Shown piece by piece: positions 49,463 through 58,343 of a DNA stretch of 64,000 nucleotides. The DNA is taken from contig NZ_CM001437.1 of assembly GCF_000243275.1 (NCBI RefSeq), positions 1,461,100 to 1,525,099 on the forward strand, read 5' to 3'. The DNA comes from Myroides odoratus DSM 2801 (lineage in GTDB: Bacteria > Bacteroidota > Bacteroidia > Flavobacteriales > Flavobacteriaceae). Positions within the stretch are counted from its first letter, which is position 1; every line of letters begins with the position of its first letter. The position numbers and the translations under genes were made by a program. A model generated the notes under the pieces. That model was not told the origin of the DNA and made no database searches. It was given only the letters and a program-made list of their open reading frames with translations.

Positions 49463-51658
49463 TTATTTCTTCTCTTCTTTTTTCGGTCCTTGAGCTCCTT
49501 CTGGTTTGTTTCCTTCTGGTTTGTTTCCTTCTGGTTTATTTTCTCTTGGAGGACGTGGTAAAAGTGCCTTTTTAGAAACTTTTGGTTTTTTCGTTTTCGG
49601 ATCAATACCCATGTATTTCACTTCTAACTCATCACCTAATTTCAATACATCTGCTGGATTTTCAATGCGTTTCCAATCCAATTCAGATACGTGAAGTAAA
49701 GTTTCTTTACCTGGTACAAATTCTACTACTGCACCAAAATCCAACATTTTTACAACTTTCACTTTGTATACTTCTCCTTCTACTGGAGCAAAGATTGTGT
49801 TGTTGATTGATTGGATTGCTCTGTCCATTCCCGCTTGACTTGTACCTAAAACTTCAATTACTCCTTTGTCATCTACTTCGTTGATAACAATTGTAGTTTC
49901 AGTTTCAGCTTGAAGTGCTTGAATATTTTTACCTCCAGGTCCGATAACTGCTCCAATGAAATCTTTAGGAATTTCAATTGTAACAATTTTTGGTGCTTTT
50001 GGTTTCACAGTTGCATTAGGTGTAGCGATTGTTTCTTCTAATAATCCTAAGATATGTAGACGTCCTTCAAGCGCTTGTTTTAATGCTTGCTCCATAATAT
50101 CATAAGCTAATCCGTCGATTTTAATATCCATTTGACAAGCTGTGATACCATCTTTTGTTCCTGTTACTTTAAAGTCCATATCTCCTAAGTGATCTTCATC
50201 ACCTAAAATATCAGACAATACAGCCCAACGTCCAGTTTTTGAATCTGAGATTAATCCCATTGCGATACCTGAAACTGGTTTGATCATTTGGATACCTGCA
50301 TCCATTAAGGCTAATGTACCCGCACAAACTGTTGCCATAGAAGACGAACCGTTTGACTCTAATACCTCAGACACTAAACGAATCGTATAAGGACAATCCG
50401 CAGGAATCATGTTTTTCAAAGCACGTTGTGCTAAGTTACCATGACCTACTTCTCTACGTGATGTACCTCTTAATGGTTTTGCTTCACCTGTTGAGAATGG
50501 AGGGAAGTTATAGTGTAAATAGAATCTATCTTCTCCTTGCTCACTTGGTAAGTCAATAATATTAGCATCTCTAGATGTACCTAATGTTACTGTAGCTAAT
50601 GCTTGTGTTTCTCCACGTGTAAAGATTGATGATCCGTGTACTGAAGGTAAGTAATCTACTTCACTCCAAATCGGGCGGATTTCTGTCGTTTTACGACCAT
50701 CTAAACGGATGTTTTGATCTAAGATCAAGTTACGTACCGCTTCTTTTTGTGTCTTTTTGAAATACGTGCTGATTAACTCTGCTTTTTCTGCTAGATCCTC
50801 TTCAGAGAATAAAGCTTTAACCTCTTCATATACCTCAGCAAATTTCTCACCACGTTCGCTTTTACCACTTGCATGAGAAGCGATTTCGTACAATTTAGCA
50901 TACGCTGCATCGTGAACGATTTTCTCTACTTCTACATCAGTAGCTTCTGGTTCGTACTCACGGAAAGTAAGACCTAAAGCTGCACGCATTTTCTCTTGTG
51001 CTTCGATTTGAACTTTAATAGCTTCATGTGCAAATTTAATTGCATCAATCATCTCTTGTTCTGAGATTTCTCTCATTTCTCCCTCTACCATACAAACAGA
51101 GTCTTTAGAAGCTCCGATCATCATATCTAGATCAGAAGCATTTAACTGCTCTCTTGAAGGGTTGATAATAAATTGTCCGTCAACACGTCCAACTCTTACC
51201 TCAGAGATTGAATTGTAAAAAGGAATATCTGATACTGCTAATGCTGCAGAAGCAGCTAAACCAGCTAATGCATCAGGCATTACATTTTCGTCATGAGACA
51301 TTAACTGAATCATCACTTGTGTTTCCGCGTGGTAATCGTCTGGGAACAATGGGCGTAAACAACGGTCAACTAGACGCATTGTCAATACTTCTTGGTCACT
51401 TGGGCGAGCCTCACGTTTAAAAAAGCCTCCTGGAAAACGTCCAGCAGCAGCGAATTTTTCTCTGTAATCTACAGTTAAAGGAAGGAAGTCCACACCAGGA
51501 TTTGCCGTTCTCGCAGAAACAGCTGTAGCAAGAAGCATACAGTCTCCCATACGAACAACAACAGAACCATCTGCTTGTTTCGCTAATTTCCCCGTTTCGA
51601 TTGAGATGCTACGTCCATCTCCTAAATCGATAATTTCTTTGGTTACCTTAGGAATCAT
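49463..51658 (-). CDS. pnp: Polyribonucleotide nucleotidyltransferase (PNPase)
   Basis: The 731-aa enzyme degrades RNA 3'-5' with phosphate. Two RNase PH domains are separated by a helical linker, then come a KH domain ([15 protein letters not shown]) and an S1 domain. The catalytic region includes the [23 protein letters not shown] stretch. The C-terminal tail carries three NKPEG repeats. The gene follows rpsO on the same strand, the widespread rpsO-pnp order, with a leader hairpin between. Confidence 0.98.
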   Translation of the reverse strand: MIPKVTKEIIDLGDGRSISIETGKLAKQADGSVVVRMGDCMLLATAVSARTANPGVDFLPLTVDYREKFAAAGRFPGGFFKREARPSDQEVLTMRLVDRCLRPLFPDDYHAETQVMIQLMSHDENVMPDALAGLAASAALAVSDIPFYNSISEVRVGRVDGQFIINPSREQLNASDLDMMIGASKDSVCMVEGEMREISEQEMIDAIKFAHEAIKVQIEAQEKMRAALGLTFREYEPEATDVEVEKIVHDAAYAKLYEIASHASGKSERGEKFAEVYEEVKALFSEEDLAEKAELISTYFKKTQKEAVRNLILDQNIRLDGRKTTEIRPIWSEVDYLPSVHGSSIFTRGETQALATVTLGTSRDANIIDLPSEQGEDRFYLHYNFPPFSTGEAKPLRGTSRREVGHGNLAQRALKNMIPADCPYTIRLVSEVLESNGSSSMATVCAGTLALMDAGIQMIKPVSGIAMGLISDSKTGRWAVLSDILGDEDHLGDMDFKVTGTKDGITACQMDIKIDGLAYDIMEQALKQALEGRLHILGLLEETIATPNATVKPKAPKIVTIEIPKDFIGAVIGPGGKNIQALQAETETTIVINEVDDKGVIEVLGTSQAGMDRAIQSINNTIFAPVEGEVYKVKVVKMLDFGAVVEFVPGKETLLHVSELDWKRIENPADVLKLGDELEVKYMGIDPKTKKPKVSKKALLPRPPRENKPEGNKPEGNKPEGAQGPKKEEKK
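49497..49541. repeat. Tandem 15-bp repeat coding for NKPEG in pnp
   Basis: Three 15-bp units (49497-49511, 49512-49526, 49527-49541; the third has one change) encode the repeated Asn-Lys-Pro-Glu-Gly near the end of PNPase. They look prone to copy-number change by slippage. Confidence 0.85.
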
Positions 51659-51683
51659 AATAATTTAATACTTTAGGGTTTCT

Positions 51684-51701
51684 GTCTCTCCGAAGAGAGA
51701 C
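51684..51701 (-). promoter_or_regulatory. pnp leader hairpin with UUCG tetraloop
   Basis: On the minus strand the stem GTCTCTC/GAGAGAC closes a UUCG loop, a very stable form. It lies 26 nt before the pnp ATG. In Escherichia coli the pnp leader hairpin is part of autoregulation; a like role here is inferred. Confidence 0.5.
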
Positions 51702-51708
51702 GTAAAAT

Positions 51709-51738
51709 GTGTTGTGTGTGTTGTGTTGTGTGTTGTGT
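51709..51738 (-). repeat. ACACAACAC-type simple repeat in the pnp leader
   Basis: Thirty bases of GTTGTGT-type repeats on the plus strand (ACACAAC on the pnp mRNA sense strand) lie between the rpsO terminator and the pnp hairpin. Confidence 0.7.
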
Positions 51739-51782
51739 AGTATATGAAACCCAATGAAAAACCAGATCTAACTCTGCTAAAG

Positions 51783-51818
51783 GCAAAAAAACAAAAAGAG
51801 GCGCGCAGGCACCTCTTT
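51783..51818 (-). terminator. Terminator of rpsO
   Basis: On the minus strand a stem with AAAGAGG/CCTCTTT arms is followed by a T-rich run. It lies 10 nt after the rpsO stop, so part of transcription may continue into pnp. Confidence 0.7.
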
Positions 51819-51828
51819 CCTATATTGA

Positions 51829-52098
51829 TTATTTTCTAATACCCAATACTTTAATGATCTCACGATATCTGTTAATCTCAGTTTTCTTTAAGTAGTCAAG
51901 AAGTCTTCTTCTTTTACCTACTAAAAGAACTAATGAACGCTCCGTGTTGTAATCTTTACGATTTCTTTTCAAGTGCTCAGTTAAGTGAGAGATTCTGTAA
52001 GTGAACAAAGCGATTTGTCCTTCTGCAGATCCTGTGTTTGCAGCTACACCTCCGTGTTGTTGGAAGATCTCAGCTTTTTTTTCTTTCGTTAAATACAT
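51829..52098 (-). CDS. rpsO: 30S ribosomal protein S15
   Basis: The 89-aa protein has the complete S15 fold. Its signature stretch runs from TGSAEGQIALFTYRISHLTEHLK to RNRKDYNTERSLVLLVGKRRRLLDYLKK. S15 binds 16S rRNA early in 30S assembly. It is followed by pnp. Confidence 0.99.
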   Translation of the reverse strand: MYLTKEKKAEIFQQHGGVAANTGSAEGQIALFTYRISHLTEHLKRNRKDYNTERSLVLLVGKRRRLLDYLKKTEINRYREIIKVLGIRK

Positions 52099-52237
52099 GC
52101 CAATATTCTTTAATGATTTTTATGTACGAATTCTAGTTCTCTAAAATTCAATTGCAAAGTTACTTTTATTTTTCAAACCATCATCACAGTTCTATATTTT
52201 TTTTCAAAAAAATAATAAGTTCCTTGCTAACACCTTA

Positions 52238-52699
52238 TTACACATATAAAGAGGCAATCTTTTCATTCAGTGCTTCCAGAAATTGTTGATCCTCTTGGGT
52301 GAATGCACGAAGCGTATGGGAGTCGATATCAATTTGTCCGATGTTTTTTTCTTCCACAAATAAAGGAACCACGATTTCTGACTTTACAGTCATACTACAA
52401 GCAATATAATTGCTTTGTGCGTTCACATCATCAACGAGAAACGTTTGGTTGCTCTCCGCTACTTGCCCACAAATCCCCTTTCCAAAAGGAATAACAGTAT
52501 GGTCTGTTGCCTCTCCCGTATAAGGACCTAAATGCAACAAACGCTTTTCGGCATCAGCAAAATAAAATCCAACCCAATCATAATGGGATACTTTTTCCTC
52601 CAATAAATCACAAATAGACTGTAGTTTTTCTGTTACACTACCTTCTTTGGTTAATATAGATGTAGCTTCTTCTAAAAGGGTGGTATATAACGTATGCAT
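52238..52699 (-). CDS. GAF-domain protein, free methionine-(R)-sulfoxide reductase-like
   Basis: The 153-aa single GAF domain has fRMsr features: DWVGFYF, LGPYTGE, GKGICGQVAE and ACSMTVKSEIVVPLF. The cysteines at 77 and 101 match two of the three catalytic Cys of E. coli fRMsr by spacing. The third is absent. fRMsr reduces free methionine sulfoxide with thioredoxin. Activity is likely but not shown. A TACCTTTG -7 box is at 52719-52726. Confidence 0.8.
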   Translation of the reverse strand: MHTLYTTLLEEATSILTKEGSVTEKLQSICDLLEEKVSHYDWVGFYFADAEKRLLHLGPYTGEATDHTVIPFGKGICGQVAESNQTFLVDDVNAQSNYIACSMTVKSEIVVPLFVEEKNIGQIDIDSHTLRAFTQEDQQFLEALNEKIASLYV

Positions 52700-52718
52700 A
52701 TTTTATTTTTTAGTCTAC

Positions 52719-52726
52719 CAAAGGTA
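52719..52726 (-). promoter_or_regulatory. -7 box of the fRMsr-like gene
   Basis: The minus strand reads TACCTTTG, 19 nt upstream of the ATG. Confidence 0.5.
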
Positions 52727-52814
52727 CAATTTCTGTTGTAGGCATTTTTTCTTTTTTCTCCTCAATAATTTATACAAAAAACTTTTTGCCCTCCTTAAAT
52801 AATGCTTTTTTTCT

Positions 52815-52822
52815 TATTTTTG
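52815..52822 (+). promoter_or_regulatory. -7 box of the HYC_CC_PP operon, next to the start codon
   Basis: TATTTTTG ends 4 nt before the ATG at 52827, implying a leaderless or near-leaderless transcript for the first gene. Confidence 0.45.
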
Positions 52823-52826
52823 CTCC

Positions 52827-53294
52827 ATGCTAAAGAAAAAACTTGTCAGTATTTGGTTTCTGTTGATTTTCCTATTTTCAAACATAGGATGGTCAATGAG
52901 TGTACATTACTGTCAAGGCGAAGCACATTACAGTCCCTTGCGTTATACGCACACCCATCAAGATACGGGATGTACCATGGAAATGGAGCAAGAAATACAA
53001 CAAGAAGAAAAAGCCTGTTGTTCTACAAAAGCTCCTGTTGAAAAACCCATCAAAAAATTTGCTGATAAAAAATGTTGTCAAGATGAATTGATTAAATCCA
53101 ATCTTTCGGACCACAACATTCAGCATGTCTATACTCCGCATTTCGAATTCATTCTTCCTGATTATAGCTGGACTGAATGCTCTAGGTATGTGGTGGATTT
53201 TCCTGTACAAAAACAGGAAACACTAGCCTATTACATGGAGGCAAATGCTCCTCCACTCTATCAATTATATTGTCGTCTAGTTCTTTACGCGTAA
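52827..53294 (+). CDS. HYC_CC_PP family secreted protein
   Basis: The 155-aa protein has a signal peptide (about residues 1-23). It carries the name-giving HYC motif (27-29), then CC pairs at 64-65 and 83-84 and a histidine-rich stretch (THTHQDT). The family is small and of unproven function. The paired cysteines and histidines suggest metal, probably copper, binding (inference). A TonB receptor and an HMA protein follow in the same direction. Confidence 0.8.
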   Translation: MLKKKLVSIWFLLIFLFSNIGWSMSVHYCQGEAHYSPLRYTHTHQDTGCTMEMEQEIQQEEKACCSTKAPVEKPIKKFADKKCCQDELIKSNLSDHNIQHVYTPHFEFILPDYSWTECSRYVVDFPVQKQETLAYYMEANAPPLYQLYCRLVLYA

Positions 53295-53374
53295 CCTATT
53301 GTTGCTACATTTTCGTTTGACTTCCCTTTGTAAGTCGAACAGTTCTATTTTGTATTAACAATTACACGTAAAAA

Positions 53375-55615
53375 ATGATCAAACATTTAGTCACCCTTGC
53401 TGTATTCACAGTGGGTACTTCGCTATATGCACAACAAACGATTACTGGACAAATCGTAGATGAAACTCATACCCCAATCATTGGTGCTTCTGTTTTTTAT
53501 GCCAATCAATCTATTGGTGTAGCGACAGATGCACAAGGGAAATTCACCTTGCCTTATGTAGAAAAGGAATCCTTAACCATTTCTTATATTGGGTATAAAA
53601 CTCAATCGCTTACTCCACAAGTAGGACAATCCTATCACCTTGTTTTACAACCAGAAGAATCGTTAGATGAAGTAATCATCCAAACGAAACAACGCAATAC
53701 CACGCGTTCAATTAAAGGAACAACGAATAGTTTCACCATGAATAGTGGAGAATTACTCAAAGCGGCTTGTTGTAATATTTCAGAAGCTTTTGAAACAAAT
53801 CCATCCATTGATGTCAATTATACAGATGCGATTACTGGAACTAAGCAAATTAAAATGCTAGGATTAACTAGTCCTTATATTTTGATTGCAGAGGAGAACA
53901 TTCCTTCAGTACGCGGAGCTTCTCAAATTTACGGGTTAACTTTTACACCAGGGACTTGGGTAGAAAGTATCCAAGTAACGAAAGGAGCAGGAACCGTAAT
54001 CAATGGATATGAAAGTATCTCAGGTCAATTGAATACTGAATTAATCAAACCCGCGACGGATCGTCCGTTTTTCTTAAATCTATATGGTTCAACAGATGAG
54101 CGTTTTGAAGCGAACGTACACGGAAATTATCGTTTAAATGACAAATGGAGTTCTTCTCTATTCATTCACGGAAACTTGAGAACTGGTGACCACGATAAAA
54201 ACCACGACGGTTTCTTGGACATGCCAAAAGGAGAGCAAATTAATGTAATGAATCGTTGGCAATACATCAACCCCGAAAAAGGAGTGGTAAGTTTTATCAC
54301 GGCTCGTTATATGAAAGATAATAAAGTAGCAGGACAAGTGGATTTCGACAAAAAGAAAGACAAGGGTTCTACAGTACTTTGGGGATCAGAGATTAATACA
54401 GAAAAGATCGATTTATCTACCAAACTAGGGTATGTATTCCCCGATTTGCCCTTCCAAAGTGCAGGATTACAGGTCGCGTATAACTACCACAAACAAGATT
54501 CTTATTTTGGATTGAATCTCTATGATATCAAACAGAATAGCTTATACTCTAATCTTGTTTTCAATTCTATTATCAACAATACCCTACACAAATTCGCTAC
54601 GGGAATTAGTTTTACATTAGACCAATATACTGAACAGGTATTTGTTCCAGGTATTGATGCAAATTTCAACCGCACAGATAATGCTTTAGGGGCTTTCTAC
54701 GAATATACATATGACAATACCACTGACTTCAGTGTTGTAGCGGGTATGCGTGTGGATTATCACAATCGCATGGGGCTATTTGCAACACCGCGTTTGCATT
54801 TGCGCTATAATCCATGGGAAAATGGAGTTTTACGTGCTTCAGTAGGTCGAGGAAAACGCCTGGCAAACGTATTTGCGGAAAACCAAATTTTCTTTGCAAC
54901 GAATCGCTACTTCCAAATTGAAGGGAACAACGGAAAAATCTATGATTTAGATCCTGAAATTGCCTGGAATTATGGGTTAAGTTTCACTCAAAACTTCCAT
55001 TTAATTGGTCGTAAAGGGGATGTAACATTGGATTTCTACCGTACAGATTTTGAAAACCAAATTGTGGTAGATGCAGATTATGACGCACATCAGTTACTAT
55101 TTTACAACTTAGATGGAAAATCCTATGCTAATAGCTTCCAGCTAGAGGTCAACTACAACTTAGCGCGTAATTTAAATCTTCGTTCTGCCTACAAATACTA
55201 CGATATTGCTACAGATCAAAAGACAGGTAAATTTGAAAAAGCCTATCAACCCAAACATCGTTTCTTTGCGAATTTAGAGTTTACAACGAACGAACAAGAC
55301 AATGGTGCACATTGGAAATTTGATTTCACTTACAATTGGTTAGGCAAACAACGTATCACCTCTACAGCAGAGTATGCTACTGCGAATCAGATGAAATCAG
55401 CTTCAAATCCGTATTCTTTGATGAACTTCCAAATTACAAAAGTATTCTCTCCTCGTTTTGAATTTTATGTTGGTGGGGAAAATATTGGAAACTACAAGCA
55501 ACGCAATCCAATTGTTAGTGCTAGTAATCCTTTTGATACTGATTTTGATACCTCTATGGTCTATGCTCCTATTGCAGGCTCAATGTATTATGCAGGCTTG
55601 CGTCTTAAACTTTAA
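53375..55615 (+). CDS. TonB-dependent receptor (metal-linked)
   Basis: The 746-aa outer-membrane receptor has a signal peptide (about residues 1-20) and an N-terminal carboxypeptidase-regulatory-like domain (21-92). The plug and 22-strand-type barrel follow. An unusual Cys pair sits in the plug (AACCN, residues 132-133). Its upstream and downstream neighbours are both cysteine-rich metal-type proteins. Copper or another thiophilic metal is the inferred cargo. It probably uses TonB-ExbBD energy. Confidence 0.88.
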   Translation: MIKHLVTLAVFTVGTSLYAQQTITGQIVDETHTPIIGASVFYANQSIGVATDAQGKFTLPYVEKESLTISYIGYKTQSLTPQVGQSYHLVLQPEESLDEVIIQTKQRNTTRSIKGTTNSFTMNSGELLKAACCNISEAFETNPSIDVNYTDAITGTKQIKMLGLTSPYILIAEENIPSVRGASQIYGLTFTPGTWVESIQVTKGAGTVINGYESISGQLNTELIKPATDRPFFLNLYGSTDERFEANVHGNYRLNDKWSSSLFIHGNLRTGDHDKNHDGFLDMPKGEQINVMNRWQYINPEKGVVSFITARYMKDNKVAGQVDFDKKKDKGSTVLWGSEINTEKIDLSTKLGYVFPDLPFQSAGLQVAYNYHKQDSYFGLNLYDIKQNSLYSNLVFNSIINNTLHKFATGISFTLDQYTEQVFVPGIDANFNRTDNALGAFYEYTYDNTTDFSVVAGMRVDYHNRMGLFATPRLHLRYNPWENGVLRASVGRGKRLANVFAENQIFFATNRYFQIEGNNGKIYDLDPEIAWNYGLSFTQNFHLIGRKGDVTLDFYRTDFENQIVVDADYDAHQLLFYNLDGKSYANSFQLEVNYNLARNLNLRSAYKYYDIATDQKTGKFEKAYQPKHRFFANLEFTTNEQDNGAHWKFDFTYNWLGKQRITSTAEYATANQMKSASNPYSLMNFQITKVFSPRFEFYVGGENIGNYKQRNPIVSASNPFDTDFDTSMVYAPIAGSMYYAGLRLKL

Positions 55616-55636
55616 TTAACTAAAACTCTTTATAAG

Positions 55637-55972
55637 ATGAAAAAAATATTTTTAACACTAGGGCTATTCCTAGTTACGAATGCAGCTATCGTTGCACAAG
55701 AAAAAGAACAACCAAAACAAGTAATTGGCGTGAAAGGTTTATGCGAGATGTGTAAAAAACGCATTGAAAAAGCAGCTTTAGACGTTAAAGGCGTACGCTC
55801 TGTAGATTGGTCTATTGCAGATCAACAGCTAACGGTGTATTTGAATCCAAAGAAAACAACGGGAAAAGAAGTACAAGAAGCAGTGGCTTTAGCGGGTCAT
55901 GATACAGAATCAGTAAAAGCAACAAATGAAGCGTATAACAATTTACATGGTTGTTGTAAATACGAGAGATAG
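55637..55972 (+). CDS. Heavy-metal-associated (HMA) domain protein
   Basis: The 111-aa secreted protein has a signal peptide (1-20) and one HMA ferredoxin-like fold with the metal motif CEMC (residues 36-39). A C-terminal GCC (105-107) follows. HMA proteins bind Cu(I) or other soft metals and pass them on. The gene follows the TonB receptor by 21 nt, so it is in the same operon and may act as its periplasmic metal acceptor. Confidence 0.88.
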   Translation: MKKIFLTLGLFLVTNAAIVAQEKEQPKQVIGVKGLCEMCKKRIEKAALDVKGVRSVDWSIADQQLTVYLNPKKTTGKEVQEAVALAGHDTESVKATNEAYNNLHGCCKYER

Positions 55973-55982
55973 GTATAAAAAT

Positions 55983-56017
55983 AAAAAAGCACTAACTAGC
56001 GATTAGTGCTTTTTTTC
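55983..56017 (+). terminator. Terminator of the metal operon
   Basis: The stem AAAAAAGCACTAA/TTAGTGCTTTTTT with a T run lies 11 nt after the HMA stop. Confidence 0.8.
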
Positions 56018-56273
56018 AAACAACAATATGCTATTCTGTAGCCAAACTCACAAACTACAAAATATCTTTTTCTTTTTCATAGCATTTCTCCCTATCTTCT
56101 GTAAACCATCTTGAACAAGACACTAAAACATCGTTTACTAGAAAGATAAACAGAAACGTAATTTCTCTTTATAGCTGTATTTTATTACACAACAAAAGTA
56201 AGATGCTATGCATGCATAAAACATGATTTTTATCACTTTTTAGAAAAAATAGCTTAAAAAACGTTTTTTTCAT
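56018..56273. other. Gene-free spacer between the metal operon and tRNA-Arg
   Basis: About 250 bp of AT-rich DNA. No open frame or RNA structure could be supported. Confidence 0.5.
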
Positions 56274-56311
56274 AAAAAAAAGCACTTATGAGATTCATAA
56301 GTGCTTTTTTT
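56274..56311. terminator. Terminator downstream of tRNA-Arg
   Basis: A perfect stem AAAAAAAGCACTTATGA/TCATAAGTGCTTTTTTT lies 4 nt after the tRNA 3' end. T runs on both strands let it stop transcription from either side. Confidence 0.8.
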
Positions 56312-56315
56312 ATTG

Positions 56316-56389
56316 CGTCCGCGGAAGGGCTCGAACCCTCAACCCTCAGAGCCGAAATCTGATATTCTATCCAATTGAACTACGCGGAC
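56316..56389 (-). tRNA. tRNA-Arg (anticodon UCG)
   Basis: A 74-nt cloverleaf on the minus strand: acceptor GTCCGCG/CGCGGAC, D arm GTTC/GAAT, anticodon stem TCAGA/TCTGA with loop TTTCGGC, T arm AGGG-TTCGAGC-CCTT, discriminator G. CCA is not encoded. The 35 bp around its 3' end recur as a fragment at 58071. Confidence 0.9.
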
Positions 56390-56401
56390 CAACCAAAAAA
56401 T

Positions 56402-56854
56402 TTATTTTGTCAATAGTGTTTTTACTATTGTTGAAATTGTCTTTCCATCAGCTTTACCAGCTAATTCTTTCGATGCCATTCCCATCACTTGTCCCATAGC
56501 AGCCATACCTGCATGATTTCCATCAGCGATAATTTTAGCAATAATTGCTTCTACTTCTTCGTTAGACAACTGTGCTGGTAAAAATTGTTCGATAACAGCT
56601 ACTTGTGCTAATTCAGGTTCTACTAAATCCGCTCTTCCTTGTTCAGCAAAAATAGCAGCACTGTCTTTGCGTTGTTTTACTAATTTTTGTAAAATCTTAA
56701 TCTCTTCCTCTTCGCTGATTTCTTCTTTAGAACCTGATTGAGTTTGCGCTAATAACAATTCTGCCTTAACTGCTCTAAGTGCTTCTAAAGCGATACTATC
56801 TTTTGATTTCATGGCGCTTTTCATCGCATCCATAATACTTGCTTGTAAACTCAT
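56402..56854 (-). CDS. GatB/YqeY domain-containing protein
   Basis: The 150-aa YqeY protein consists of the helical domain that is shared with GatB's tail (AMKSKDSIALEALRAVKAELLLAQ..., MGQVMGMASKELAGKADGKTISTIVK). Its role may be tRNA-linked, but its function is unclear. It precedes tRNA-Arg on the same strand by 12 nt. A TATCTTTG -7 box is at 56875-56882. Confidence 0.93.
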   Translation of the reverse strand: MSLQASIMDAMKSAMKSKDSIALEALRAVKAELLLAQTQSGSKEEISEEEEIKILQKLVKQRKDSAAIFAEQGRADLVEPELAQVAVIEQFLPAQLSNEEVEAIIAKIIADGNHAGMAAMGQVMGMASKELAGKADGKTISTIVKTLLTK

Positions 56855-56874
56855 ATCTTATTTATTTGATTTTG

Positions 56875-56882
56875 CAAAGATA
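56875..56882 (-). promoter_or_regulatory. -7 box of the yqeY gene
   Basis: The minus strand reads TATCTTTG, 20 nt before the yqeY ATG. Confidence 0.55.
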
Positions 56883-57159
56883 TAAAAAAGCCGAGAAAAC
56901 AAGACAAATTCGCTATTTTTACTTTTTATTCTCCCCGCATATTCATCCTCCTTTTACAAAAAAAATAAAATTATTCCTTTTTTGAAGAAATAATTCCCTC
57001 TACTCCATTATACTTTCCTACCCAAAAAAAGAAAACGGCTAACTTTATTTAGTCTCGGTAAAACGTTAAAATAGAGCGAGAACCCTTCATATTCCATAGA
57101 AAATTCTATTTTTACAGTCAATAAAATATTTTAGAAAACACTATTTACCCCTTCTTATA
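56883..57159. other. Gene-free spacer between yqeY and the AraC gene
   Basis: About 280 bp of AT-rich DNA with no supported feature other than the divergent promoters expected there. Confidence 0.5.
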
Positions 57160-58011
57160 ATGTTATCTTCTATTGAACTAAAATCCATTTATGGATTTGA
57201 TGCTGGCACAGCCACTTATCTGACTGAAAATGATCATCTTTTTCAACAGCACAACGACGTGTATCAATTGCTTTGGCTACAAAAAGGAAAAGTTTCCGTG
57301 ATCATGTCTACCAACAAAAAAGAATTGACAGAAGGCGACTGTTTATTTTTGGGTAAAAATGAATTATTTCGCTTAACTGCTGACGAGAGCTATTCCCTCT
57401 GTTATGTCCAATTTACGGACAACTTCTATTGTCGCACGGAAGTAGATCGTCACTTTTTGGATAAATGTGTCTTTTTTGACAATACCAAAGCGATTAATTC
57501 CATTACACTGAAACCAGAACAAATGGCTTTTGCGCAATACTATTTTATTTCATTACTGAAATTACAAAGCAAAACGTACAGCAATTTGAATTATATGACC
57601 GCTCATAATATTATTGAGCGCGTCTTACTGTTCATTATGGCTTGTCATATTAATACCTATGTAGAGTTTAATAAGGAAAAGTTATCTCCTGCTCAACTTA
57701 AAAATGTCATTAAGTTTAATGAACTGATTAAAACCAATATTCGAAAAGAACGCAACGTACAGTTTTATGCAGATCACATGAATATTTCAGTTTCAAAGCT
57801 TACCGAAATTAGCAAGGATATTTATGGAACAACGCCTAAAAAGATTATTGCGAGTGCCGTAGTAAATGAGGTAAAGCTATTATTAAAGCACACACCTTTG
57901 ACAATCAAAGAGATTGCGTATGAGTTAAACTTTGAAGATTCAAGTAATTTCACTCGCTTTTTCATTAAAGCAACAGGACTCAGTCCAAAGGAATACCGCG
58001 AGAGTTTATAA
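57160..58011 (+). CDS. AraC family transcriptional regulator
   Basis: The 283-aa protein has an N-terminal cupin-like domain (residues ~20-150, EGDCLFLGKNELF). The C-terminal double HTH (about 185-283) ends TIKEIAYELNFEDSSNFTRFFIKATGLSPKEYRESL. The ligand is unknown. It lies left of the tRNA-Arg fragment, with the fibre-like operon beginning 330 bp after its end. Regulation of that operon is possible but not shown. Confidence 0.93.
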   Translation: MLSSIELKSIYGFDAGTATYLTENDHLFQQHNDVYQLLWLQKGKVSVIMSTNKKELTEGDCLFLGKNELFRLTADESYSLCYVQFTDNFYCRTEVDRHFLDKCVFFDNTKAINSITLKPEQMAFAQYYFISLLKLQSKTYSNLNYMTAHNIIERVLLFIMACHINTYVEFNKEKLSPAQLKNVIKFNELIKTNIRKERNVQFYADHMNISVSKLTEISKDIYGTTPKKIIASAVVNEVKLLLKHTPLTIKEIAYELNFEDSSNFTRFFIKATGLSPKEYRESL

Positions 58012-58041
58012 CGTATATTCTCTTTTATAAAATTATATAGG

Positions 58042-58072
58042 CACCAATGAGTTTCATTGGTGTTTTTTTTTT
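58042..58072 (+). terminator. Terminator of the AraC gene
   Basis: The stem CACCAATGA/TCATTGGTG with a GTT loop is followed by twelve T, just left of the tRNA fragment. Confidence 0.85.
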
Positions 58073-58105
58073 GCGTCCGCGGAAGGGCTCGAACCCTCAA
58101 CCCTC
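58071..58105 (-). other. 3' fragment of tRNA-Arg (att-like remnant)
   Basis: Thirty-five bp are identical to 56313-56347, the 3' acceptor strand, T arm and variable-loop edge of the intact tRNA-Arg(UCG). They are in the same orientation. Homology ends sharply at 58105, before the anticodon stem. The 5' half is missing. The layout fits the distal end left by tRNA-targeted integration, with the element on the right side. Confidence 0.7.
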
Positions 58106-58343
58106 CGAATTAAAATCGAAAAGCACATTTCAACACTTCCAAAATCTTTCTATTTGCGACAACAAAACCGAATTAAATTCTCAAAAAACGACTTCAAACC
58201 GTATTTTTAAGTAAATATTCACTAATTAAGAGAAAAATGACAATTCTTTAGCGAGATTTGACCTTTATTTAGAAGCTAACCTACTATACATTTGTCCTAT
58301 CAAAACAAGTAAAAAAAAACACTTTAAAAAAAATAACAAAACG
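58106..58343. other. Spacer with the promoter of the first fibre-like gene
   Basis: About 240 bp with no gene. A TACATTTG -7 box lies at 58287-58294, followed by an A-rich leader of ~50 nt. A TTTG at 58257-58260 is too far (26 nt) to be a good -33 element. Confidence 0.5.
58287..58294 (+). promoter_or_regulatory. -7 box of the first fibre-like gene
   Basis: TACATTTG matches TAnnTTTG. The A-rich leader that follows is common before strongly expressed genes in this group. Confidence 0.5.

Noticed and set aside
49411-49605. Minus-strand frame with NQKET repeats over the end of pnp.
   Set aside because: It is the out-of-frame reading of the NKPEG repeats within pnp.
52893-53210. Minus-strand open frame of 105 codons opposite the HYC_CC_PP gene.
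   Set aside because: Opposite a gene with signal peptide and family motifs; it has neither.
56313-58105. The 1.8 kb between intact tRNA-Arg and its fragment as an integrated element.
   Set aside because: For integration at the tRNA 3' end the element should lie on the 3' side of the intact gene, but this segment is on the 5' side and carries only yqeY and an AraC gene, with no integrase.
58071-58150. Beyond the tRNA-Arg fragment, a possible anticodon-like stem with loop TTTTAAT, as if a UAA-reading tRNA.
   Set aside because: No D arm or 5' acceptor strand can be found, so a functional tRNA is not supported; the stem is probably chance.
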